Positions 7,880 to 17,382 of a stretch of 64,000 bases of DNA are shown in pieces; position 1 is the first letter of the stretch, and the number at the start of each line of letters is the position of its first letter. The notes under the pieces are model-generated. The model saw only the letters and a list, made by a program, of their open reading frames with translations. It was not told where the DNA came from and searched no databases. This DNA is from Paenibacillus dendritiformis (GTDB lineage Bacteria; Bacillota; Bacilli; Paenibacillales; Paenibacillaceae), in assembly GCF_015845845.1 (NCBI RefSeq), contig NZ_LDIG01000131.1:46936-110935 (forward strand). The letters are read 5' to 3'. A program made the position numbers and the translations under genes.

Positions 7880-9328
7880 TTAATACGCGCGGGCGAACAC
7901 GACGGTGTGCTTCGCCTCTTCTCCGCATACGAGGCAGGTCTTTTTGCTCTCTTGCGCAGTGAACGGGATATTGCGGCTTGTGGCGCCCGTCTCGTCCTTG
8001 ACATGCTTCTCGCATGCTTCCGAGCCGCACCAGCCGGCGAGCGTGAAGCCGCGCTTTTCTTCCATCAGCGCCTTCATCTCGTCGATCGTATCGACCGAAT
8101 AGAAGTGGTCGTCGCGGAACTGGCGCGCACGCTCGAACATCTCCTGATGAACGTCCTCCAGCATCCGCTTCACTTCTTCGGCCAGCTTGCTCTGCTCCAC
8201 GATCCGCTTCTCGCCGGATACGCGCGATACGAGCACGCATACGCCGTTCTCCATATCCCGCGGTCCGATCTCCAGACGGACCGGAACGCCGCGCATCTCA
8301 TACTCGTTGAACTTCCAGCCCGGGCTGATGTCGCTGCGGTCGTCCATCCGGACGCGAATGCCGGCCCGCTTCAATTCCGCGAACAGCTCGTCGGCGCGTC
8401 CGACGACTTGATCGCGCAGCTTCGCCGGACCGATCGGGATCATGATGACTTGAGTCGGGGCGACCTTCGGCGGCAGGACGAGTCCCCGATCGTCCCCATG
8501 GACCATAATGAGCGACCCGATAAGCCGGGTGCTGACGCCCCACGATGTCGTATGTGCATATTCAAGCTCGTTCTCCCGCCCCAGGAATTGGATATCGAAC
8601 GCAACGGAGAAGTTCGTGCCCAGATAATGGGATGTCCCCGCCTGAACGGCGCGCCCGTCCTTCATCATCGCTTCGATGGAGAAGGTATCCACCGCGCCGG
8701 CAAATTTCTCGGACGGCGTCTTCTGGCCTTCGATTACCGGAATCGCCAAGTAATCCTCGACGAATTCGCGGTAAATCGTAAGCATGCGCATCGTCTCTTC
8801 GCGCGCTTCCGCCTCGGTCTCATGCGCCGTATGGCCCTCCTGCCACAGAAATTCGCTCGTACGCAAAAACGGGAGCGTTCTTTTCTCCCAGCGGACGACG
8901 TTGGCCCATTGGTTAATGAGCACCGGGAGATCCCGGTATGATTGGATCCACTTCGCATACATATGCCCGATCATCGTCTCGGACGTCGGACGGATGGCCA
9001 GCTTCTCTTCCAACTGCTCGCCGCCGGCTTCCGTCACCCATGGAAGCTCCGGGTTGAACCCTTCGACATGCTCCTTCTCCTTTTGGAAGAAGCTCTCGGG
9101 AATGAAGAGCGGGAAGTACGCGTTGCGATGTCCCGTCTCCTTGAAGCGGCGATCCAGCTCGTCCTTGATATGCTCCCATATCTCAAAGCCGTCCGGACGG
9201 AATACGATGCAGCCGCGGACTGGCGAGTAGTCCATCAGCTCCGCTTTTTTGATAACGTCAATATACCAACGGGAAAAATCCTCCTGCTGGGGCGTAATTT
9301 CCGTAACGAACTGTTTCTGTTTCGACAT
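7880..9328 (-). CDS. proS: Prolyl-tRNA synthetase, archaeal/eukaryotic (short) type
   Basis: Charges tRNA-Pro. At 482 residues it is the short ProRS form, not the roughly 565-residue bacterial form with an editing insertion. Seen: class II motifs (FRPDGFEIWEHIKDELDRRF; RPTSETMIGHMYAKW; NVVRWEKRTLPFLRTSEFLW QEGHTAH); an anticodon-binding domain starting at APTQVIMIPIGPAK; and the C-terminal domain of this type with Cys residues in GWCGSEACEKH and CLVCGEE and a C-terminal Tyr (FARAY). It occupies the position between rseP and polC that holds the bacterial-type gene in B. subtilis. No T-box fits in the 70-bp gap upstream. Confidence 0.96.
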   Translation of the reverse strand: MSKQKQFVTEITPQQEDFSRWYIDVIKKAELMDYSPVRGCIVFRPDGFEIWEHIKDELDRRFKETGHRNAYFPLFIPESFFQKEKEHVEGFNPELPWVTEAGGEQLEEKLAIRPTSETMIGHMYAKWIQSYRDLPVLINQWANVVRWEKRTLPFLRTSEFLWQEGHTAHETEAEAREETMRMLTIYREFVEDYLAIPVIEGQKTPSEKFAGAVDTFSIEAMMKDGRAVQAGTSHYLGTNFSVAFDIQFLGRENELEYAHTTSWGVSTRLIGSLIMVHGDDRGLVLPPKVAPTQVIMIPIGPAKLRDQVVGRADELFAELKRAGIRVRMDDRSDISPGWKFNEYEMRGVPVRLEIGPRDMENGVCVLVSRVSGEKRIVEQSKLAEEVKRMLEDVHQEMFERARQFRDDHFYSVDTIDEMKALMEEKRGFTLAGWCGSEACEKHVKDETGATSRNIPFTAQESKKTCLVCGEEAKHTVVFARAY

Positions 9329-9398
9329 AACCGTTAAAATCCTCCCGAAGACACAACCCCATCGCCCATGATGTTGCGAACAATGATCGTGCCGATAG

Positions 9399-10673
9399 TC
9401 AACCTTTTACTAATCGCAAAATATCGTTGTAGGTTACCGCCAGCATCAGCAGCATCAGCATGGCGAAGCCGACAAAGTGGACCATGCTCTCCCGATTCGG
9501 ATCGACGGGCTTGCCGCGAAGTCCTTCGATGCCGAGAAAGACGAGGCGGCTTCCGTCCAATGCCGGAATGGGCAGCAGGTTGAATATGCCCAGATACAAG
9601 CTAAGTATAGCGGTCCATAAGGTGAGTTGGCCAATCCCCTGCTTCGCGAACTGTCCCGTCACTTCGAACGTGCGCACCGGTCCGCCCAGATCATCCAGAC
9701 TGAACTGGCCGAAAATAAGCATGCGGAAGCCTTCGAAAATACGCTGTGTCGTATCGACCATGGATATGCCCGCATATTTGAGCGTCTCTCCGATCGTTGC
9801 GCTGCGGGTCGGGAAAACCGGCACGATGCCAACCTTGCCGCCTTCCTGGCCTTCCACCTTCACCGGCGTCAGCCGGATGGTGAACCGTTCTTCTCCCCGG
9901 ACAATCGTCATCTCCACCGGCTTGCCTTCCGATTTCTCGATGATCTCGATCATCTTGTCCCGGTTGCCGCCGACGGCGAAATCGTTCACCTTTTCAATAA
10001 TGTCGCCCTTCTGCAAATTCGCTTCCGCCGCAGGCATATTCGGTGTCACGTCGCCAATCTTGACATACGACGGGTTCTCGACCGGCATGCCGACCATCTG
10101 TATGTAGGCTCCGAACAGAATAAACGCGAGCACGAAGTTCATGAAAGGCCCGGCGAAAATCGCCAGCGCCCGCTGTCCGACCGTCTTGCTGCCGAACTGG
10201 CGGTTGTAAGGAGCAATCTGCATGTCCTCGCCTTTGACGATCATTTTCGCTTGCGGATGAACGTCATAGGTCACTTCTTCCCCTTCCACGTCCATCGTAA
10301 GCTTCAGCGCATGCTCCAGATCGATCTCCTTCACTTCGCCGCGCACGACTTGCTTGCGCATATCGAGCTGATCGAGGTACAGCTTCACGACTTGATTGTC
10401 CTGCAGCCGGACGGCAATCGTCTGTCCGGGCTGTATCTGCACCAGCTCCGGATCCTCTCCCGCCATCCGGACGTAGCCGCCGACCGGCAGCAGCCGGAGC
10501 GTATAACGGGTCTCTCCGCGCGTATGGGAGAACACTTTCGGACCAAACCCGATAGCGAACTCTCGAACGAGAATGCCCGCACGTTTTGCAAAGATGAAAT
10601 GTCCCCACTCGTGAATCGTCACGATGATGAAGAAGACAAGTATGGTTAAGATCACAATTTGTACCATCTGCAC
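9399..10673 (-). CDS. rseP: Site-2 intramembrane zinc metalloprotease RseP/RasP
   Basis: A membrane protease of regulated intramembrane proteolysis, cleaving anti-sigma factors and cell-division or signal-peptide remnants in relatives. Seen: the zinc site HEWGH in the first transmembrane segment; EFAIGFGPK; a periplasm-side PDZ domain around PNMPAAEANLQKGDIIEKV; and the second metal motif LLPIPALDGSR near the C-terminus. The GTG at 10673 is chosen as the start because AAAGGAGG lies 9 bases upstream; the ATG at 10682 touches that site. 424 residues. Neighbours dxr and proS match B. subtilis order. Confidence 0.95.
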   Translation of the reverse strand: MQMVQIVILTILVFFIIVTIHEWGHFIFAKRAGILVREFAIGFGPKVFSHTRGETRYTLRLLPVGGYVRMAGEDPELVQIQPGQTIAVRLQDNQVVKLYLDQLDMRKQVVRGEVKEIDLEHALKLTMDVEGEEVTYDVHPQAKMIVKGEDMQIAPYNRQFGSKTVGQRALAIFAGPFMNFVLAFILFGAYIQMVGMPVENPSYVKIGDVTPNMPAAEANLQKGDIIEKVNDFAVGGNRDKMIEIIEKSEGKPVEMTIVRGEERFTIRLTPVKVEGQEGGKVGIVPVFPTRSATIGETLKYAGISMVDTTQRIFEGFRMLIFGQFSLDDLGGPVRTFEVTGQFAKQGIGQLTLWTAILSLYLGIFNLLPIPALDGSRLVFLGIEGLRGKPVDPNRESMVHFVGFAMLMLLMLAVTYNDILRLVKG

Positions 10674-10724
10674 GCGATGCATCCTCCTTTACGTTTCGGG
10701 TCGCGGTCTTGTCCTATAACGTAT

Positions 10725-10785
10725 GTTCAAAAAGACCGGTTCTCGGCACCGAACTCGAAGAACGGACGTTTTGAACAACCTCTTA
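10725..10785. repeat. GTTCAAAAAG-type palindromic repeat between dxr and rseP
   Basis: Two facing arms, GTTCAAAAAGACCGGTTC at the left and the inverted GTTCAAAACGTCCGTTC at the right, ending in CAACCTCTT, surround a 20-odd base loop. This is the clearest complete copy of the family, about 61 bp long. It lies inside a 150-bp gap of a co-oriented gene run. Confidence 0.7.
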
Positions 10786-10835
10786 TAGATTATCATTATT
10801 CTCCGATCCCGCACAAGAGAATCCAACGGAGGCCG

Positions 10836-11984
10836 TCAAGGCCGCAAAATTTGCCGCGCTTCCGCGCGCGCCCGCCGATCCGCTTCCTTAATCTCCTCGA
10901 GCGAAGGATGCGCAATGCGGTCATGTCCGGAAATGATCTCGTACACGATGCGCTCGATATCGAGGAACTTGATCTCGCCTTCCCGGAAGCGCGCCACGGC
11001 CACTTCGTTCGCGGCATTGAACACGGTTGTCGCCGTTCCGCCGGCTCGTCCGCAATCATAAGCCCAACGCATCATCGGAAAACGATCGAAATCCATCTCG
11101 CGGAAATGAAGCTTGCCGATCTCCGCCAAATTAAGGCGGGCCGCAGGGCTGTCCAGACGCTTCGGATACGTCAGCGCGTATTGGATCGGAACCCGCATGT
11201 CGGGCACGCCCAACTGGGCAATGATGCTGCCGTCCACATATTCCACGAAGGAATGAATGATGCTCTCCGGATGAATCAGGACATGAATGCGGTCATACGG
11301 CATTCGGAACAGCCAATGCGCCTCGATCACCTCCAGGCCCTTGTTGGCCATCGTCGCCGAGTCGACGGTCAGCTTCGCGCCCATCGACCAGTTCGGATGG
11401 TTCAACGCCTGCTCCAGCGTCACATTCTCCAGTTGGTCCCGCGAATAGTCGCGGAAGCTGCCGCCGGAGGCCGTTACCGTAATCGAATGCACATCCGCGG
11501 CCGCTTCTCCGTTCAAGCACTGGAAGATCGCGGAATGCTCGCTATCCACGGGCAGAATGCTCACGCCCTTTTTATCGGCCAGCTCGGTCACCAGATGACC
11601 GGCGGACACCAGCGTCTCCTTGTTCGCCAAGCCGATGCTCTTGCCTTCCGCGATCGCGGCCAAGGTCGACTCCAGCCCGACGCTGCCGACAACCGCCGTA
11701 ATGACGGTATCGGCTTCCGAAGCCGCCGCCGCCTCAATCAGGCCCTCGTCTCCGTAATAGAGTTCCGTTCCGGCGGGAAGATCGTGGCGAATCCGTTCCG
11801 CCGTCTCCCGGTCTTGAACGGATACTTTGCGAGGCCGGAATTCCTTCGCCTGCTCAACGATGGCATCCGCATTCCGCCCCGCCGCCAAGGCTTCAACCGT
11901 GAACTCGTCCGCATGATGGCGAACCACGTCCAGCGTCTGTGTACCGATCGAGCCCGTCGATCCAAGCACTGCAATCCGTTTCAT
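10836..11984 (-). CDS. dxr: 1-deoxy-D-xylulose-5-phosphate reductoisomerase
   Basis: Second step of the MEP pathway: NADPH-dependent conversion of DXP to MEP, feeding undecaprenyl synthesis by the neighbouring uppS. 382 residues. Seen: the NADPH-binding GSTGSIGTQTLDVV (residues 8-21); AVVGSVGLESTL; GLANKETLVSAGHLV; the metal/substrate site LPVDSEHSAIFQCL; TASGGSFRD; NHPNWSMGAKLTVDSATM; and the C-terminal domain with VFNAANEVAV. ATG preceded by AGGTG. Located between cdsA and rseP as in B. subtilis. Confidence 0.97.
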   Translation of the reverse strand: MKRIAVLGSTGSIGTQTLDVVRHHADEFTVEALAAGRNADAIVEQAKEFRPRKVSVQDRETAERIRHDLPAGTELYYGDEGLIEAAAASEADTVITAVVGSVGLESTLAAIAEGKSIGLANKETLVSAGHLVTELADKKGVSILPVDSEHSAIFQCLNGEAAADVHSITVTASGGSFRDYSRDQLENVTLEQALNHPNWSMGAKLTVDSATMANKGLEVIEAHWLFRMPYDRIHVLIHPESIIHSFVEYVDGSIIAQLGVPDMRVPIQYALTYPKRLDSPAARLNLAEIGKLHFREMDFDRFPMMRWAYDCGRAGGTATTVFNAANEVAVARFREGEIKFLDIERIVYEIISGHDRIAHPSLEEIKEADRRARAEARQILRP

Positions 11985-12047
11985 TCCTGCACCTCATCTA
12001 CAATCAATTTTTATGTTCGTCGTGTGCCCGGACTGCCCGTCCATCCG

Positions 12048-12845
12048 CTATAGCGTCAGCAGGCCAATCAGATGAACGAACGGGAAGACGACGATCCAGC
12101 TGTCGCAGCGATCCAGGATGCCGCCGTGGCCGGGCAGAATCGTCCCGGAGTCCTTCACCCCGCGCACCCGCTTGTAGGCCGACTGGATCAGATCGCCGAG
12201 CTGCCCGATGACCGCCGCCGAAGCGCCGATCGCAAGCGCCGTGCGCCAATCGAGAATATCCGGCCGGGCGAGTATGAACAAGAACGAGACGATAACCGAC
12301 GCCGCGATCCCGCCGAGCGCCCCTTCCACCGTCTTGTTCGGACTGATGGCGGGCCACAGCTTATGCTTCCCTAGGGCTCGTCCCGTGAAATAAGCTCCGA
12401 TATCGGAGGACCAGATGGCCGCGAAGAGCAGCAGCGTCCAGAACAGGCCCTCCTCCATCGAAGTGCGGGTCAGCATCATATATTTGAATCCGATGCCGAT
12501 ATAGAAAGCCCCAAGCCACATTTGGGCGGCGTTCTCGATCGGCACCCGGTTTTTGGTCAATACAGTCATGCACAGCAGGATGAACATGCTGAACCATAGA
12601 AGCGTCTCGAACGAGACCGGCCATGAGATGGACCAGCGCTGCCAAGGCACAGCCACAGCAAGCAACGTAGCATAGCCGATGATGGATGTGAGATCGAAGG
12701 GGCGGGAATGATGCATGCGGGCAAACTCGTAATAGCCAATCAGGGCCAATGCGAGAAGAAGCAATTCATAAGGCATGCCGCCCATGACGCACAATCCGCC
12801 GAATACGATACCGGCTGCAAGCCCCGTAACGATACGCTGTTTCAT
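12048..12845 (-). CDS. cdsA: Phosphatidate cytidylyltransferase
   Basis: Makes CDP-diacylglycerol, the precursor of phosphatidylglycerol and phosphatidylethanolamine. It is a 265-residue polytopic membrane protein of roughly eight hydrophobic segments. The family signature is complete at the C-terminal side: SAYKRVRGVKDSG then ILPGHGGILDRCDS. An earlier conserved stretch, WSSDIGAYFTGRALGKHK then SPNKTVEG, is also present. ATG preceded by GGAGG. Follows uppS by 18 bases. Confidence 0.96.
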   Translation of the reverse strand: MKQRIVTGLAAGIVFGGLCVMGGMPYELLLLALALIGYYEFARMHHSRPFDLTSIIGYATLLAVAVPWQRWSISWPVSFETLLWFSMFILLCMTVLTKNRVPIENAAQMWLGAFYIGIGFKYMMLTRTSMEEGLFWTLLLFAAIWSSDIGAYFTGRALGKHKLWPAISPNKTVEGALGGIAASVIVSFLFILARPDILDWRTALAIGASAAVIGQLGDLIQSAYKRVRGVKDSGTILPGHGGILDRCDSWIVVFPFVHLIGLLTL

Positions 12846-12863
12846 AACGAATGTTCCTCCAAC

Positions 12864-13631
12864 TTATTGTAATCCGCCATATCTCCGGGTTCGGCGCTGA
12901 TACTCCAGCACGGCTTCCTTCAAATCCCGTTCCGTGAACTCCGGCCAGTACAAATCGGTAAACCACAGCTCGCTGTAAGCGAGCTGCCACAGCATGAAAT
13001 TGCTCAGCCGCAGTTCCCCGCTGGTGCGAATCAGCAGATCCGGATCCGGCAAGCTGCTGGACAACAGATGACGATGAATCAGCTCCTCATCGATATCATC
13101 CGGCCCTACCACGCCCGCAGCCACGTCCCGGGCGATCTCGCGGAAGCCTTCGATTAATTCCCGCTTTCCGCCGTAATTCAACGCAAAATTGAGTATGAGT
13201 CCCGTATTATTCTTCGTTCTCTCCACGGCTTCTTCCATCGCCGCAAGCGTATGATTGGGAAGGCGGTCCCGATAGCCCATCATGCGCACTTGCACGTTCT
13301 TCTCCACCAGTTCATCGAGCTCAATGGCGAGGAACTCTTGGGGAAGCTTCATCAGAAAGTCCACTTCTTCTTTCGGGCGCACCCAGTTCTCTGTGGAAAA
13401 AGCGTACAGGGTCAGTATTTTGATTCCGAGGTCATTGGCAGCGATGGTGGCGCGCTTCACCGCTTTCATCCCCGTATGGTGTCCTGCGACACGCGGCAAT
13501 CCGCGGTTCTTCGCCCATCGTCCGTTGCCGTCCATAATGATCGCCACATGCTGTGGGATATTGTCCGGCAGCAGCTCAGGCCCCAGTGTATCCTTCCTGC
13601 GCTGCATCCACGCTTGGAATCGCTTAATCAT
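12864..13631 (-). CDS. uppS: Undecaprenyl diphosphate synthase (isoprenyl transferase)
   Basis: Cis-prenyltransferase making the C55 lipid carrier for peptidoglycan. Seen: HVAIIMDGNGRWAKNRG with the catalytic Asp near residue 34; the FSTENWVRPKEEVDFLM loop; NYGGKRELIEG; and the C-terminal DLLIRTSGELRLSNFMLWQ with ELWFTDLYWPEF. The frame stays open upstream, but the ATG at 13631 after GGTTGGAGGAG gives the normal length (255 residues). Part of the pyrH-frr-uppS-cdsA-dxr run. Confidence 0.96.
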   Translation of the reverse strand: MIKRFQAWMQRRKDTLGPELLPDNIPQHVAIIMDGNGRWAKNRGLPRVAGHHTGMKAVKRATIAANDLGIKILTLYAFSTENWVRPKEEVDFLMKLPQEFLAIELDELVEKNVQVRMMGYRDRLPNHTLAAMEEAVERTKNNTGLILNFALNYGGKRELIEGFREIARDVAAGVVGPDDIDEELIHRHLLSSSLPDPDLLIRTSGELRLSNFMLWQLAYSELWFTDLYWPEFTERDLKEAVLEYQRRTRRYGGLQ

Positions 13632-13684
13632 TCGGTCTCCTCCAACCTGTTGATAAGAACCGGCACCGGAAAAAGACAATAAAC

Positions 13685-13702
13685 CCCACCGTGCGGAGGG
13701 GC
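13685..13702 (-). terminator. Possible weak terminator between frr and uppS
   Basis: An 18-base imperfect palindrome (CCCC-T-CCG and CGG-T-GGGG around a 2-nt centre) is followed on the minus strand by TTTATTGTCTTTTT. It may partly separate frr from uppS. The stem has a mismatch and a tight loop, so efficiency is doubtful. Confidence 0.4.
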
Positions 13703-13734
13703 ATAAAGATGTCGCACATTGCGGTGCGCCTTCA

Positions 13735-14288
13735 TTAGACTTCCATAATGTCTTTTTCTTTTGCTGCCAATACTTTATCGACTTCCGCGATATATTTGTC
13801 CGTCGTCTTCTGGATATCTTCCTGGTGACGGCGGGATTCATCTTCCGAAATATCGGTTTTTTCCAGCTTCTTGATGTCATCGTTCGCGTCGCGGCGGATG
13901 TTGCGGATCGCTACCTTCGCGTCTTCGCCGAATTTCTTCGTCTGCTTCACAAGCTCCACACGGCGCTCCTGAGTCAATGCCGGAATGGAGATGCGGATGA
14001 TAGAGCCGTCATTGACCGGCGTCAAGCCGAGATCCGACTTCATGATCGCGCGCTCGATCTCTCCGAGCGAGCTCTTGTCCCAAGGCTGGATCACCAGCGT
14101 GCGCGGATCCGGCGTGCTGATGTTCGCCAATTGATTGATTGGCGTCAACGCGCCGTAGTATTCGACTTGAATGCGGTCAAGCAGCGCTGCGGAAGCACGT
14201 CCGGCGCGCAGCGTAGCCAGATCGCGCTTCAAAGCCGCAATTGCCTTTTCCATACGTTCTTCTGCGTTTTTCTTTACCGATTGTGGCA

Positions 14289-14289
<1 letters not shown>
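13735..14289 (-). CDS. frr: Ribosome recycling factor
   Basis: Splits post-termination ribosomes together with EF-G. 184 residues, the usual RRF length, with the family core [37 protein letters not shown], the [18 protein letters not shown] segment, and the C-terminal helix [14 protein letters not shown] motif (here [18 protein letters not shown]). The start is a GTG that shares one base with the pyrH stop (TAGTG), after AAGGGAGTG, so the two genes are coupled. Confidence 0.97.
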
Positions 14290-15020
<731 letters not shown>

Positions 15021-15045
15021 TTACCCTCCACTTTTGACACGTGCT

Positions 15046-15071
15046 AAAAAAGAAGGAACACAATGTGTTCC
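15046..15071 (-). terminator. Intrinsic terminator after tsf
   Basis: On the minus strand GGAACAC-ATT-GTGTTCC forms a 7-bp stem with a 3-nt loop, followed by TTCTTTTTT. It closes the rpsB-tsf unit ahead of pyrH. No obvious promoter lies between it and pyrH, so some readthrough is likely. Confidence 0.75.
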
Positions 15072-15134
15072 ATCTTTTCCAGCGCGTCTGTTGATTGCTA
15101 GCAGCCTATGAACGGAAGCGCCCTGTGGCCAGGA

Positions 15135-15788
15135 TTACTTCAAGTTCGCTTGCGCCATTACTTCTTCAACAAAGTTATCTTCTTTTTTCTCCAAGCCTTC
15201 GCCCAGCTCATAACGAACGAAGCGGCGGATCGAAATGTTCTCGCCGATCGCGGCGATTTTTTCGTTCAGCAGCGTCTCGATCGTCTTGTCCGGATCCTTG
15301 ATGAAGGATTGCTCCATCAAGCAGAACTCTTCAAAATACTTGTTGATGCGGCCTTCAACCATTTTTTCAACGATTTTTTCAGGCTTGCCTTCGTTCAGCG
15401 CTTGCGCCTTCAAAATTTCTTTTTCCTTCTCGATCTCTTCTTGAGGCACTTCTTCGCGGCGAACGAATTTCGGAGAAGCCGCCGCGATTTGCATCGCGAT
15501 GTCGCGCGCGAATTCCTTGAATTGATCCGTCTTCGCGACGAAGTCCGTCTCGCAGTTGATCTCTACCAATACGCCGATGCGTCCGCCAGCGTGGATGTAG
15601 GATTCAACGACGCCTTCCGTAGCTACGCGGCCCGCTTTTTTCGCTGCCGCCGCCAAGCCTTTCTCACGAAGCAATTCAGCCGCTTTTTCCAGGTCGCCGT
15701 TCGCTTCCTCCAATGCTTTTTTGCAATCCAGCATGCCTGCGCCTGTTTTTTCACGCAATTCTTTAACTGCACTTGCACTAACTGCCAT
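15135..15788 (-). CDS. tsf: Translation elongation factor Ts
   Basis: Nucleotide exchange factor for EF-Tu. 217 residues. Seen: N-terminal UBA-like domain ([20 protein letters not shown] then [15 protein letters not shown]), the EF-Tu contact [11 protein letters not shown], and a shortened dimerisation region as in Bacilli, ending [14 protein letters not shown] preceded by GGAGGG. Downstream of rpsB, separated by a probably leaky terminator. Confidence 0.98.
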   Translation of the reverse strand: MAVSASAVKELREKTGAGMLDCKKALEEANGDLEKAAELLREKGLAAAAKKAGRVATEGVVESYIHAGGRIGVLVEINCETDFVAKTDQFKEFARDIAMQIAAASPKFVRREEVPQEEIEKEKEILKAQALNEGKPEKIVEKMVEGRINKYFEEFCLMEQSFIKDPDKTIETLLNEKIAAIGENISIRRFVRYELGEGLEKKEDNFVEEVMAQANLK

Positions 15789-15858
15789 GTCTAATTCCCT
15801 CCATCAATGAGATATCTCCCGGCGGGAAGCCGGTCGGATTCAAGCTATCGTACCGCTT

Positions 15859-15901
15859 AAAAAAAGGGCGGTGAGAGGTGAATCACCTGCCAACCACCCT
15901 T
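15859..15901 (-). terminator. Intrinsic terminator between rpsB and tsf
   Basis: On the minus strand AAGGGTGG and CCGCCCTT form the base, AGGTG and CACCT an inner stem, followed by TTTTTT-type run (the A-run at 15859-15865 on plus). It would reduce tsf transcription relative to rpsB unless bypassed. Confidence 0.75.
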
Positions 15902-15930
15902 ATTTGTTCATCCAAATGTAAGACGCTGTA

Positions 15931-16629
15931 TTACGCGGATGTTTCTTCGCCTTGATGCGCTTCGACAATAGCGTCTGCCATTTTCGAAGTGAGCAGTTTG
16001 ACTGCGCGGATCGCATCGTCGTTACCAGGGATAACGTAATCGATTTCGTCCGGATCACAGTTCGTGTCAACGATACCTACGATTGGGATGCCCAATTTGC
16101 GAGCTTCCGCCACCGCGATGCGCTCTTTGCGAGGATCGATGACGAACAATGCGCTTGGCAAGCCCTTCATGTTTTTGATACCGCCCAGGAATTTCTCCAG
16201 ACGCTCTTGCTCTTTGCGAAGCAAGATAACTTCTTTCTTAGGAAGCACTTCGAATGTGCCGTCTTGCTCCATTGCTTCCAGCTGCTTCAGGCGATCGATG
16301 CGCTTCTGAATCGTCTGGAAGTTCGTGAGCGTGCCGCCCAGCCAGCGTTGGTTGATGTAGAACATTCCGCAGCGCTCTGCTTCTTCCTTGACGGAATCTT
16401 GAGCCTGCTTCTTCGTGCCGACGAACAGGATTGTCCCGTTCTCAGCCGCGAGGGATTTTACGAAGTTGTAAGCTTCCTCGACTTTTTTCACTGTCTTTTG
16501 CAGGTCAATAATGTAAATGCCGTTACGTTCGGTGAAGATATATTTGTCCATTTTCGGGTTCCAACGACGAGTCTGGTGACCGAAGTGTACCCCAGCTTCC
16601 AAAAGCTGCTTCATGGAGATAACTGCCAT
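15931..16629 (-). CDS. rpsB: 30S ribosomal protein S2
   Basis: 232-residue S2. Family landmarks: [66 protein letters not shown], and [18 protein letters not shown] followed by [20 protein letters not shown]. The frame extends upstream, but the ATG at 16629 with GGGAGGTG and the family N-terminus set the start. A leader of about 119 nt follows the promoter at 16755-16783; S2 often controls its own operon, but I do not see a defined S2-binding structure. Confidence 0.98.
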   Translation of the reverse strand: MAVISMKQLLEAGVHFGHQTRRWNPKMDKYIFTERNGIYIIDLQKTVKKVEEAYNFVKSLAAENGTILFVGTKKQAQDSVKEEAERCGMFYINQRWLGGTLTNFQTIQKRIDRLKQLEAMEQDGTFEVLPKKEVILLRKEQERLEKFLGGIKNMKGLPSALFVIDPRKERIAVAEARKLGIPIVGIVDTNCDPDEIDYVIPGNDDAIRAVKLLTSKMADAIVEAHQGEETSA

Positions 16630-16754
16630 CTTCACTGCACCTCCCAATATGGTTATTTGTCCTCCGCCGATGTCATCTTCCTCCAAGACTCCGCCCGATG
16701 GGACAGAGCACCCTTGCAGAAATTGATCGACGTGTGTTCTTAACACCGTCAATT

Positions 16755-16783
16755 AATATACCATAATGACCCATGAGTTGCAA
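16755..16783 (-). promoter_or_regulatory. Sigma-A promoter for rpsB-tsf
   Basis: Minus strand: TTGCAA -35 (16783-16778), 17-bp spacer, TATATT -10 (16760-16755). The predicted start near 16748 gives a leader of about 119 nt before the rpsB ATG. Confidence 0.75.
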
Positions 16784-16797
16784 CCACTTTTGGCAGG

Positions 16798-17382
16798 CTA
16801 GCCGTTCGGCTTGCGGGTCAGTATGCGCAGCGCTTCCTCATTCGTGGAGGGAACCGGGAACCGGAACGTGCCCGTCCGCAGCTTTCCTTGCTTTTTCTGC
16901 TTGGCAACATAGCGCTCGAACTCCTCCGCGCTCTCGACAATTCCCGCTTCGGCCAACTGCTTGGCGATATCCCGTGAACCGCTGCCGTAGGCCACCTTAA
17001 TCTTCGCTTCCTGCTTCTGCTCCAGATTTGCCTCCCGCTTCGCCTCCGCAGGGGGAGGGTCCAGCTCCTTCGCCGCGGATGAACCCGGCTTCGCCGCCGG
17101 GCCGCTTCCGCCGGCCGCCTTCTTCTGCGCGTCCTCCCGCTGACGCGGCGTTCCGCTGCCGGCAGGCGCTGGCGGCTGGTCAGCTCCCCCGCCATCAGCC
17201 TTTCCGTCCGCCATCGCGCCGCGCGGAATCAGCTCATAGCCGGCCCGTTCCGCTTGTCTTCGCAGTTCCGGCTCTGACAGCGGCTCGGCGGCGCGCTCGC
17301 CGATAAGCGTCAGCTGAAGCAGCACGCTGCCGCAAATTATCCCTGCGCCAAGTCCGATAAGAAACCGACGATCTTTAATCAC
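16798..17382 (-). CDS. Small membrane-anchored protein with MltG/YceG-like N-domain, no catalytic domain
   Basis: 194 residues. An N-terminal transmembrane anchor (FLIGLGAGIICGSVLLQLTL) is followed by a Pro/Ala/Gly/Lys-rich low-complexity stretch. The C-terminal 65 residues (YGSGSRDIAKQLAEAGIVES ... TGTFRFPVPSTNEEALRIL) resemble the LysM-like domain that precedes the transglycosylase domain in MltG. The catalytic domain is absent, so enzymatic activity is not expected. Start: GTG at 17382, 6 bases after AGGAGG and overlapping the upstream gene's stop by 8 bases; the ATG at 17403 has no such site. Possibly cell-wall binding. Function unknown. Confidence 0.75.
   Translation of the reverse strand: MIKDRRFLIGLGAGIICGSVLLQLTLIGERAAEPLSEPELRRQAERAGYELIPRGAMADGKADGGGADQPPAPAGSGTPRQREDAQKKAAGGSGPAAKPGSSAAKELDPPPAEAKREANLEQKQEAKIKVAYGSGSRDIAKQLAEAGIVESAEEFERYVAKQKKQGKLRTGTFRFPVPSTNEEALRILTRKPNG

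Noticed and set aside
9329..9398. T-box riboswitch upstream of proS
   Set aside because: Only 70 bp separate proS from rseP; no T-box sequence or terminator there.
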